Positions 46,501-59,300 of a stretch of DNA of 64,000 nt are shown here, piece after piece (positions within the stretch are counted from its first letter, which is position 1; each line of letters starts with the position of its first letter). This DNA comes from Bagarius yarrelli (Eukaryota > Chordata > Actinopteri > Siluriformes > Sisoridae): assembly GCA_005784505.1 (NCBI GenBank), contig VCAZ01000187.1:85001-149000 (forward strand). Reading direction: 5' to 3'. Made by a program: the position numbers and the translations under genes. Under the pieces are notes generated by a model, which ran no database searches, was not told the DNA's origin, and saw only the letters and a list, made by a program, of their open reading frames with translations.

Positions 46501-49500
46501 TTATAATTACTATAATTTATATATTATCATATAGTGTAATGTTAAATTATACTGTAGCGGTGTGTGTAAAGTCTAGCCCGCGGGTCAAATATAGCACGTG
46601 GATGAATTTTTAACGGCCCGCAGCTAATCTACTAAACGGTGTTATACGAGGCTTACAGATCACGCAGTTTCTCAACGTCAGCACAAGTGACAGCACTGAA
46701 TTACAGTAACATGTGAGTGAGTGACAAGTCATATGCCCTGTTGGTGATTAACGCACAAGAATTCATAAACCACCAAAAGCATAACAGCGCGAAAACAACA
46801 CAATGCAAGCTTGGAACTCGCATGGTACTGTGGCAGAAATGTAGGATATTTTTATGGGATTTTATATTATTGATGTCATAAAATATAGGAGAAATTACAA
46901 ATGTTTTTGTGGTGCATTTCTATATTAAATTACATACATATACGCATATAATATATTATATATACATACATATTTGAATATGGAATAACTTCCAGCGGAT
47001 GATACTTAGTGGACACTCCGTAGTGATCATACAGTATATATTGGGACAGGTGCAGTTAGTCACACAGATTAGTACTCACTGAAGGGCACGTAGTCCTGCA
47101 CCTCGACGGTGAACTCATTATTGCTGGCCAGCGAGATGCGGTCACTCCACAGCACCTGAGCTGCTTTCACAGATCCTGGGTCACACTCCGGCTCCGGATC
47201 AGGAACCTCGTTCTGATTAGAGAGAAACACTGTTACTTTAACCACAACGCACTCAGTGTCCCGCGGGCGACCCAGTCGAACGTTAGGAGGAGGTTGTGCA
47301 CAATTCGTTAGTCTTTAGTAGTAAAGGACTAAGAATTAACACAAATACAGAGGACAGATTTTAGTTTTAAATTTTTTGATCAGGCTCTTTTTATAGACTA
47401 ACGAATTTAAAATAAACATGATTTAAAGTAAAGTGGGCGGAGCTAACACTGCAGAAGATAAATTTAGACAAATCACAAGCTGAATATTGTTTTTTACAGT
47501 CCTTTCCATTTAGGTTTCATCTTAAATTTTGAGAAAGAATGTCTAGGGCACTTGATAAAATATTAGGCCAGGCCTACCCAGACAGTCTACACTAATGGTT
47601 TTTCTCCCCCTATTTTAACTTTGCTGGAAGTTTTCCGTTATTCTTTGACCATTTCACCTTTTCATTTTCCAATAAATTGTATTAAATTCAACATTTTATC
47701 AGGACGGTTTAATAGAACATGGTTAATTTAAATTTAGCAAAAGAGAAAAATGCAGGAAGTACATCATTGTTATGTTATATAATGTTATATCTGTTATGTC
47801 ATACCTTATGTTATATGCTATATATTATGTTGTTACATGTTATGTTTTGCTTTAACAAGATTATTAAAATATTTATATAAAATATTAGGCCACGCCCACC
47901 CAGACAGACGGCACTAATGGTATTTTTTTTTTCTCTTTTAACTTTGCTGGATGTTTAACATTAATCGTTTACCGTTTCACCCTTTCACTTTCCAGGAAAT
48001 TATATTAAATTTAACATTTTATAAGCTACTTTAAGTGTACACAATTTGCTTCATAACGAGAAGCTAATTACAATCACTCACCATAAGAACTCTGATTAAG
48101 TTCTTCTCGATCCTGGACTTTTGATCCTCACGCAGAGTGGAAGCTAAGCATGAACACAGCAGAGGTGATAGTGTTTTCTTAAAAATATACACACACACAC
48201 ACACACACTAGGTTTCCTCTGTCTTGCTCTCTTTCTTTTCTCTCTCACAGACGCACACAAACTGCATGCACTGGACATAATGTGTGTAGAACAGGAGAGA
48301 CGGTGAAGGAAAGTAAAAGCTACCTCTGCCCACCAGCTCCATCGAGTAGGTGATGTAATCTTTAACGTGGCCCATCAGGTAGGAGCACTTCAGCGCTGTA
48401 CCCAGGATGGAGGTGAGCAGAGTCCACCAGCGTTCAGTGCGATAGTCACACATCACGTAGTCCAGCAGTCTGCACATCAAAAACGCGTTATTAAAAATAA
48501 AAAATTCCTACGTCCTCATCTGTCTTGACCGAAACTAAACATAAAAAACCGACTCACTTTAAAGCTTTAGTGTAATCCTTGGCGTTGTAATACTCCTCAC
48601 CCATCTGGACCACTGCAAACACACACACCCATGGCATCACATCGAAAACACAACGTGTACTGTTCAATACATTTATACCCAAGGTCATAAAATCATTTTA
48701 TTTATTTATTTTTGAATATTTTCCTATTCATAAAAGGAATTTTAAATAAAGAAAGATAAATGGTTTTTGTTTTCTGAAAGTGGAAGCTTGGTGGCAGCTC
48801 CAGTGGTAATGGACTTAATTTCTTATCAGCACCAAGCTGCCACTATTTGGTCCCTGACCAATGCCCTTAAGCCCTTAACTACATGTAAATGTAAAAAAAG
48901 GAATCGTCCATTATTATTATTATTATTATTACTGCTACTATTATCATAATTATGATTAGATGCAGCTACAAAAAGGTTCAGAGGATTTAGTCATCCAAAA
49001 AAAATGACTTTTTAAGAATAAAATGTTTAGATTAATAGTCAAACAGTACGTTCAAAAATGTGTTCACGTCCAGCGTTACGGCTACAGCAGACAGTGATGT
49101 GTGCATCTCGGTGAAAATAATACTACAGGCGTGACACCAAAATAAAAATGAAAATGCAGAAGTGGTGCTAAGGTTGAGTTGTGAGTGTATAAAAATAGTT
49201 TTATGAGCAGGAAGGGAAGAGTTTACTGATGAGGTGAAGTGAATTTCCAGAGGTTGTGATGCTGAGAAACACACTGTACACTCACTCAGATGGCTCTTCA
49301 TACGAGGACACTTATACTTCTTAAACTGTGCAACGGCATTACTGAGTAATGCGATGATCAGCTCCTGTGGACAAAAAAAAAACCATTACGTTCGGTAAGC
49401 TGATACCAAAGAATACTAATGTATACTAATGAATATTAATGAATACTAATACTAAAGTACTAATAAACGGTTTAATAGAACATGAATAAATTAAATTTAG

Positions 49501-52500
49501 CAAAACAGGAAAATGCAGGAAGTACATTACTGTTATGTTATATAATGTTTATACTATATTATATGTTATGTCATAGTCATACGCTATGTTGTTGGTATAC
49601 GTTATGTTCTTATGTGTTACACGTCATGTTATGCTGTACATCATGTTATGTTGTTATGTTATGGTATGTCGTGTTACATTATCTTATTTTGTTATGGTAT
49701 GTTGTGTTACGTTATGTTATTATGTTATGTTTTAATGTTGTTATGGTATGTTGGTGCTATGTTAATGTTGTTATGTTTATGTGTATGAAAGCTTATGTTA
49801 TGTTTTTAATGTTTTAAATGTTTTTTATGGTTGTAAGTGGTGTTAAGTTTACGTTGTGTTTTACATGTATGTTTTATGTTTTATGCGTTAATGTTTATTT
49901 AGTTTGCTACATTTGTTTAATGTTGTTATAGTATGTTTAATGTTGTTAAAGTTGTGTTCTGTGATGTTTTTTTGATGTTATGTTTTTTTAATGTTGTTAT
50001 ATTAGTTGTGCTACATTATGTTTTAATGTTATAGTATGTTTATGTTGTTATGATATGCTGTGTTCTGTGATGTTTTTATGTTATGTTATGTTTTAATGTT
50101 GTTTGTTATATTAGTTGTGTATATGTTGTGTACATTATGTTTTAATGTTGTTATGGTATCTTGTGTCACATGATGTTTTGTATGTTTAATGTTATGGTAT
50201 GTTGTGTTGGTATTGCGTTACTTCATTGCGTTACTGTTATTTAAGATTATGCAGAGAACTGAGCATCATCTAATCCAGATTCTGAGAAAATATTTATGAA
50301 GGAAATTTTCACTCATTTTTTAAAAAAATACTGAACCTGACCACCTTTACAATTCATTATTCTTTTAAACGTAACACTTCCGTATATAACATTTAACTAT
50401 TTAAGCATCCAGAATACCGGTTCTGTTGTGTCTTATTGCAGAATTGAGGAAATAAATGTGAGATGGTGAGCATAATAAGTGCAAAAATGCTCTCAGCTCT
50501 TATTTACAGGCTTTTAAAAGCAGGACAGTAAAAACGTCTCAACATTTAAAGAGCCCTACCGAATGCACCACGTCTTTCTCCCTCAGCTGAAGCGCGAGGA
50601 TGCCATGTTTTTCCTTCTCTGCATCAGGTGGCTCAATGCCTACAAAAAAGACATCACACTGGATTACAGAAAGAACTTAAACCTCCAGATGTGGCACAAA
50701 TGTGCAACTCTATCAATATGTTTTCTACTCGAGAGCCGAACCACCTAAATGTCAATCATTTGAAAATCTGATTTGTACTCTGTGGGTACCTGGACATAAG
50801 GTGTTATTTGTGCAGAAATCTGTGCTGGTATAACGTCATGTGACTCTTTATACACAAATGAATATACAATCTAATACAGGATCTCAAATTGCATACTTAT
50901 ATAATGTTCCAGACTAAAACAGACAAACCCCTTACAATAAAGGTTCATATGTAAAAAGAACAAATTTACAACATCAGATTTACAAGCAGACTGGGACATT
51001 TTTTTTATGCGTCCATCTAATGGTCCTCAAAGCAGACAAAAGATATGCAAGTATGTAAACAATTTTAAACAAACAGTATATTTATGTCCTAACTCACTCT
51101 GATGTCCCTGTCTCCATGGTCTCTGTCCATAAAAATCTAGCGCTCCGGTGGTCGTCTCTAACGGGTCCGGTGTTGGGAAACTCACACTGGCCTACAAACA
51201 GATCAACATTATAACTACAGCAACACTGACTAGTTATGTACTAATAAACAGAGACAATGTCCAAAGTGACTGAAAGGCAGTTAACAGATTTTGGAATGTT
51301 CTAATTTATGATGTAATAGTGTGAATAAGGACAGCCCACAGAGTCACACATGCACGTGATTGGTTAATTTTTTATGCAAAACCGTTAGCCATTTATAGCA
51401 GCGGCAGCTTATTCCAACAGGGCGTTCTGATAATAGGGATGAAAAGCTGCACAGAAAATAGACTATGACTTTTAATTATAATGTTTTATTATGTAAAAAA
51501 AATATTAACATTAATATTAAATATTATAAGAGGGCCTCAGAGAAAAAAAAATAAAAAAACTGAGGTATTTCATAAAACCTTTTGACATTACATCAGCAAC
51601 TATTAAAAAAAAATAAATATATTTAGGGCTCGCATAAAATAAAACCTTTGGCAGCACACTTAAGTTTTTGGAAGCCTGAAAAAAAAGACATTATTATAAA
51701 TGTAAAATATTGTAAAGGGGACAAAACAATCGTATAAAAGAATCAAATTAATCATTAATACAAATATCTGGTTCTAAATAAAGATTTTGTTTCAGATGTC
51801 AGCGATTGTCCCAGTTCTCTCCACTGGGCATGCGTGTACCTCAACCACACTTTTAAATGTGCTGCCCAAAAATTTCCTTGTCACGTGACGTTAGTAATAT
51901 AGGACGACGTCGGAGGAATTAAACAACCAGCTGGGTTGCCCGTGGGACAGTGAGGGAATTGTGGGTAAACTTTTTGATGTAGTGATTCACCAAGTGAATT
52001 TAAATGAGCGATTCGCAAAATCTTCCGGAAACGAATTAGGTAGACTGTCGAGGGTTTAGAGAATCAAGTTTATTTTTATATTTAGTCTTTATATTTTGTT
52101 TTTAAAACTCTATACACAGTTTGCACTATTGATTTTCAATTTTCATCTTGGTGGCTCTCTGGTAATAATGTCTCAATTCTGGGCATCAAACTCAAAAGCC
52201 TTAAAATATTAATTTATCCTTCCTATGAGACAGCCTGATGGGCAGGGCAGAGATACAGTTTAATAACCTGATTGAAAGACACAATAGCTCCAGGACGCTG
52301 GACTAGCGATTCTGCAAGCCCTAACGATGGTGACAGCGATATTTCTTATCATGAGCCAAATAAATTTCCGATTTAACTATGATAATGGATTTATTCCCAA
52401 ATTCTATTAGAAATATTTACTGTATATCTGCATAAAAAGAAAGTCTTAGGGGGCTTTCAAATATTGCGCCTAAAAGTGCATGTAAAATGCTATGTGCACC

Positions 52501-53240
52501 GTTACCCCTTGGGCTTTGGAGCCGTTTGTCGTTACAAGGCAACCATCAGCTGCTTAATCTGCTAAAACAAAAGGAAATTAAGCGATGGATTTCCAACATA
52601 AAAAAACAAAAATGACCAAAAAAAGAAATAAATTTAAAGACGAGCTAATCCTCCATTTTAGGATGCTGATTAGTTGGTTCCTGTCACATTACCCACAGTG
52701 CACTTGCAACATTACAAAAAGTCCCACTGAGGTCTCAGAGTCCTTGATCCAATAAATCTTGAGTTTAAAGTTGTCTCCTAAAGTCTTAAAGATCAGCATC
52801 ATGATATTAAAGTGATCATCTCGCTCAACCGGAAAGTACAGAAGAAGAAGAATGCATCGTCACAGTGAGTGTGGGGAGAGACAGAGAGACAGACAGAGAG
52901 AGAGAGACAGAAAGCGTGTAGTACGAGTGAGTAGCAGTACCTCATAGTTACAGAGCTGCATTGCTAGCTGCTTGCGCTCCTGGGCATAATACGCAGCCTG
53001 CTGGTAGTAAAAGCCAGGATTCTGCGTCTGTATTGCTGTGAGACCGAGTTTAATCGCCTCATCGAAAAGATCACCGAAAGACTGGAACCTGCAGAGAGAC
53101 AGAAAGAGAGAGAGAGCGAGAAAGAGAGAGAGGCAGACACAGATAGAAGGATAGACGCAGAGAGAAAGACAGGCAGACAGAGAAAGATGGACGGATAAAG
53201 AGAAAGAGGCGAACAAAGAGAAAGAGAGAGAGAGAGAGAG

Positions 53241-53313
<73 letters not shown>

Positions 53314-56300
53314 CACAGAGAGAGAAAAGGGAGAGGTTGTTAGTAAATGATGAAACTTTTGATTGTTGGGCAATGAAATATGAGCAGTTTGTTTAAATAA
53401 TGACAATAAAACCTTCCTATGACTGATGCGACACCATTACAGCTGTTAGACACATCAGACTAAAACCCCTATTGAGAAATAAGATTTAGAAACACGTTCT
53501 CCTACTGCTTGGACATCCAGGCGGTGTGTTCGAAGGCCAGCTCGGCGCTCCCGATCTTCTTCTTGCACAAATCGATGTGTTTGCGGAACTGTGCGATGGC
53601 ATCCAGTGGGGTGTTGTGCTGAAAACACAGTCTGCAGATCTGAGGACAGAAAAAGCAGTGAGACGAAAGATAAATCAACACGTCACAACAGTTTTTTTTA
53701 AGGAAGAGGAAACAAGGCCAGGTCATGTGTGACTTTTAATAACAACACCAACTATGACTTAACTCCAGCAGCAGCAGTTATTGCAGCCATGACGAAGTAA
53801 AAACCTTTCACAAAGCTTGTGGGATGATTTTGGTTCTTCAATTCTTGTGCTGGTCACCCCCCCCCCCTTAAAGCTGCAGTTTGTAACATTTAGTTGTTTT
53901 TATACTGCCTAATTATACTGTAGGTAACAAGCTGGGTACTCACATATTTCCGTAACAGAAGTTTGGGAAATATATGAGGATTATAACAGGACGAGATATT
54001 ACTGTAATTCCCACAATATTACTATTTTACTAGTTACAACTAATATTAGACTTTCTAAACTATAACGTAAAATTAAAATTACTTTACTGAGCCTTTAAAA
54101 TACACATTTTTTTACAAATAAAAATTATATATATTTCAGATCCCGTCCAAAATTGCACACTACTTGAGTATGTACTAGATTTCAGTAAGTATGTACTTTC
54201 TTACTATTAAATAAATAAGTATGTTCTATATAGTATGGTTACAAAATCAGCCATTTTGATTATCGTATTGACACATGACATCACAGCAGTGTGAATCCAA
54301 ATATGGACAATGTTTAACTTGAATGATAAACAAGTGCAATTTAACTACAAGGAAGAATGTTTTTATTTCTAACTTGGGCCTCTTAACGCTATTTAAAGCA
54401 CTTAAAAAGTGTCGCGTCACCACTTTCCATTCCACCTCTTCTGCATATGTCGGGATCGTTTCATCTGCAGCCTCGTGGGATAGTAAAGTGTCTGTCGTAG
54501 GCATACTTCCAAATCCGGGCAGGACTAGTAGTTTATCCGGGAACTTTTCATATATTGTATTTGGCATATTTGGACATACTACTCGACTTGCATACTCGCT
54601 TTTGCCTACTATTTAGCAGGGAAGTATACCATCTCGAAAAGAGCCTCATCACACCGAAAACAGAACTTTCTTTGAAGACAATTTTATTTTGTTTGCGATT
54701 TGTCCCAGTCTACATAAAGTCATGGGGAAGAGGCAGCTGAGCGCAGGGCACGCCATCCTGGGGCTATTGATTCGTCCAGTTGGGCTTACAAAATGTACAA
54801 GATATTACACACAGCTCCTGTTGAAATGTCGTGGTATGGGAGTGGATTTGTTGTCTAGAGAAGCCGTAATTATTCTTTAATTGAAGTAAAATATTTCAGT
54901 TATCAACAAAAGTTACAGGTAAATTAGTTGTTTAAGTCGATTATAGTACAACCACTGACCTAAATAAGCATTTGAGACACGTCAACAGGATGCAGCACGA
55001 GGCTACAACAAGCAATTTATTGTTCAACATTTTATAAAAATGCACCTTATAATTAATGAAGCCAGCCAAAGTCTTGATCTCCAGCATGTTGGTCTCGTGG
55101 GCTCGAAGCTCGTGGATGAGACTGTAGGCTGGTCTTATAGTATCTGTGGAGGAGAAGAAAGAGCATCGGTGGTAGGTGTAGTGACGTGGGAAAGAAATGA
55201 AACGAAACTGGTAACGTACTTGTGAGCGTTCTGAGTGTCCTGTTTGAGCTCGCTGAAGAAACCCGTTTTAAACTGGTGCCTCACAAACAGCAGCTGAAGA
55301 AGACGAAGAAAATAAACAAACATGTTGCTCGCCGATAGAAAAAGTTCAGTAAAATTTTGCACACAATTTCGTCTGATTCATTTTAGTTCCAAATCACCAA
55401 ATACTTAAAAAAAAAAATGTTTAAAATAACAGATTCACTTCAATTAATCTTCATGATAAGTATTTAAATGAACTGAATCGGAAGTGTTGGCGCCCCCTAG
55501 TGCCACACAGTAGGTAAATCCCTGCTACTAAAATGTACAATAAATGTTTGTTTCTCTTTAACCAACAGTATATCATCTACAGGAACTCCGTCCAGGCAGG
55601 GGTCCTGCTAAGGGGCAATTAAAGTAGCTAGGTCATTAGTTTTGTCTTAACGCCATGCGAGCTGCCGCAGCTATATTCATGGCTAGAGCTAAATTTTATT
55701 TGTTTGTAAAAAGGTTAATTAATAATGAAATAGGATTTAAACATTTGATCTTGGTTCTAAAGCTAAATATGACCCATACGGCATTAAAATATGTTTCAGT
55801 GACTATAGATTTTGGCACAAGGAACATGAAGGAGGAAACCTATGGGTGAGTCTGGAGTGCTCTAACCACAACAAGTGCACAAAAAAAATCATAGCAATTA
55901 AATAAAAACAAACAAATAAAAATATTCAAACAGTTTGATAAACGGTGTGCGCATAAGATATTGGGTTCTTCAGCGCCACCCTCTGGTTACATGAATGCGT
56001 CACATCGGCGTCAGCACACGCCGCCTTTTTATTATTGGATGATTAAATTAACTAATTAGGCCACATAATAAGTGACCAGAGCGCTGGTGGAGAAAAGGCG
56101 GAATGAATTTCAGAAGATTTGTAACATAAATTAAAACTATTTGACTTAAATAAAAAATGTCTCTATATTTTATGTAGTGAGACAATAGTTCCTGCCTCTA
56201 AAGCCCTATTTGGACAGAACTAGTTGTCCAAACCATGTTTGAGTTCCAATTCTTCTCAGCCGATAAGTGATAAGTCTGTGATTTGTACGGATTCGGACGG

Positions 56301-59300
56301 GACAAATATCTCCATGTTTCTTACTGAGGTATGAGTGTCTGTGTTTACATGTGGGTGGTGTGGGAAATTGTATTAAAATTGATGTTAAATGAATAAACGT
56401 GACACATAACATACAATAACACACAATCTGACATACACTGATGACGGTAATCTTGCCTTACGGTGATGTTACAGGAGCCAGTCTTAGCAGTTTTATGTGA
56501 TTTCGTTTTACATGTTAAATTAGAAAAAAAAACATTTTCGGCAATCAGACATTCGCATTCGGACGGGATTAGATTCTCTGAGGACCACAGAGTTTGCCAG
56601 AAAAAAAAGTAGGTAACTTGCCCGTAGGTAATTTGCCCTGGTATATTTATGCAGAGGTGGCCGTTTCGTCCGGGATTTAAATACCAAAGTGAACTGTGAA
56701 AAACTAGTTTTGTCCAAAACCAGACAATGTCCTCATCATCATTAAACCGATTAACAATTCACACACACACACATGAACCCTGAAAAGATGAACCAGGCGT
56801 TACGTCTGTGTGAAAAGGAATTCGGGTTAAAGGTCACAGTGGGTGAGATTTCTCTCCTACCCGTCAGCGTTACCTGATGAGTGGTTTTATTGAGGAACTC
56901 TTTGTGAGACTTCACTCGCCGGATCTCGTTATAGTAGTAGGTTTGAGCGTGCTCGTAAAACGCGTTCTCCAACCTACACCGGAGCGGAAACAAAAATCAA
57001 CATGCAGACAATGCACAACGACACGACACAATTCAACGATAGGACGCACAGCAAAACGTGAACTCAGACCTGATGATGTAGCCCACCAGGTGATCGGTGT
57101 GAGGGAGGACAAACAGGGACTTTGCCGAGAGGTCGCAAGCGGTACACAGAGCCGCAGCTCTCTCAGACGCCACCACGTCCTCACCTGACAGGAGGCAACA
57201 ACCAACAAAAAGTCTTTTGTCAATAGCAAACCACAACCACACACAACAACATACTTTTTAATTACGCCCTTTAATCATAAAGCAACTAACATTTATTTTT
57301 TTTCAAACTGAGCAGTCAAGGGTTTAGGGGCCTTGCTTTGGGGCCCATCATAGGCAGCATGGTGGTGCTCGGAATTGAAACCCACAACCTTCTGATAAGC
57401 AGTTCAACACATTATACACTGAGCTACCGCTACCCTTACACATAATGAATTGTGTGTGGCATAGACAGATAGACAGACAGTCACTGATTAGACAGACAAA
57501 AAATTTTACAGTTAGCAGACGTTTAGCTTCTGATGGACAGATACTAAAAAGCAGATAGACAGATATCTACTGAGACAGATAGATAGACAGACAGACAGAT
57601 GAATAGACACTGATGAATAAAACAGACAGACAGACAGACACTGAATAAACTGATGATAAACAGACATACAGACAGACACTGATGAATAAAAGGACAGACA
57701 GACAGGACACTGACGAATAAACAGACAGACAGACAGACACTGACGAATAAACAGACAGACAGTCAGTCACTGACGAATAAACAGACAGACAGTCAGTCAC
57801 TGACGAATAAACAGACAGACAGTCAGTCACTGATGAAAATAACAAACCAGACCAGACAGAACATACAGACAGACTGATGAATGAACAGACAGACACTGAG
57901 AATAAACAGACACAGACAGAACAGACACTGACAGGAAAATAGACAGACCCGAAGAAGACAGACAGACAGACAGACAGTCAGTCACTGACGAATAAATGGA
58001 CAGACAGACAGAGTCACTAATAGACAGAAATTTACATTTAGCAGACATTAGGTACTGATAGACAGATACTAATAAGGAAATAGACAGATAGCTACTGTCT
58101 ATCTGATAAACAGACAGATACAGATAGATAAATAGATAGACAGACAGACAGACGTTCCTAAACTGTTTAGGCTGTTTGCTCACAGTTGATAGATAGAAGG
58201 TGGTGAACTGCCCCCAATCTTTGCTGCTAAAAGACTGAGCCTTTTAGGGACCCTCATTTTATAGCCAATCATCATGACGCTTACCCGTTTCCAATTAACC
58301 TGTGGAATGTTCCAAACGGGTGATTCTGGAGAATTCCATAAATTTCCCAGTCCTTTGCTACCCCTGCCCCACCTCTTACCCCTGGAGGAAGTTTTGCAAG
58401 CATCAAAATGAATGAACATTTGCAACACACAATAATGTTTTAGTTCCTCCACTCCTCCATAATGATATTAGAGGGGTGCACTTACATTTGTGACATATGT
58501 AACTATATATACACATATACACCCCCATTAGGAAAAAGACCTTTCATTCTATAATTAGGTTCGATGTGGCAGAGGTTTGGTTCTTTAGTGTGCTGATGTG
58601 ATAGGTATGTGTTTTGTTAGTGTGTGTGATGTGATGTGATGTGATGGGTGTTTTGCATCACCAGGTGGAAGTGGAGTCTTCTTTTGGATTAAAACAACTG
58701 CAACTTTAGTGTTCCGGCCCTGCAGACTTGTCCTACCGGGAAAAAAATATATATAATATATAATTCAATCAGAATGTGTTCTGGCCATGCTTACAGCTGA
58801 AGGGTGCGGTCTGTAAAAAACCCCACAAGTGTGTATAGAGCTTTATAATCACTTAAGAACTAAAAGGTACATAAAGACAGGTTTTGTAATCTTGCAATTT
58901 CAAGCCATTGGCCTTTTTTTGTCTTTTATTTATTCTGGTCCAGAAACCAGACTCAGTTTTAATTTTATTGCCATCATCAGATCGTCAGATGTTTATCTGT
59001 TTAAATAAAAACACTCGGGTTCTACATATCTTGAACTCTATTCCGTATCACAGAAACAGCTTTAGATATTACGTATATTACGGTAATAGTAGAGTTCATT
59101 GAATGAAGGGGAAAGGAAACATCAGGCAGCTGAAAACCCTTAAAATGATCCGCAACCATCTACCTGACGATCTCTACTTTAGTGGCGCACTCCGACTGCT
59201 TCTCCTTCCACTGAGCGTCGTCCCAGTCCAGCTCGTAAAAGAGCACCACCAGTGCAGGGACGAGATTCAGGTGCTTATTCATCCATCCTGTCTTGAGGAT

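Noticed and set aside
56877..57188. A 103-codon plus-strand reading frame
   Set aside because: It is antisense to trappc11 coding exons 4 and 5, which match the family on the minus strand.
57567..58183. Minus-strand Ser/Val/Cys/Leu reading frames
   Set aside because: They are translations of an AGAC tetranucleotide repeat in a trappc11 intron.
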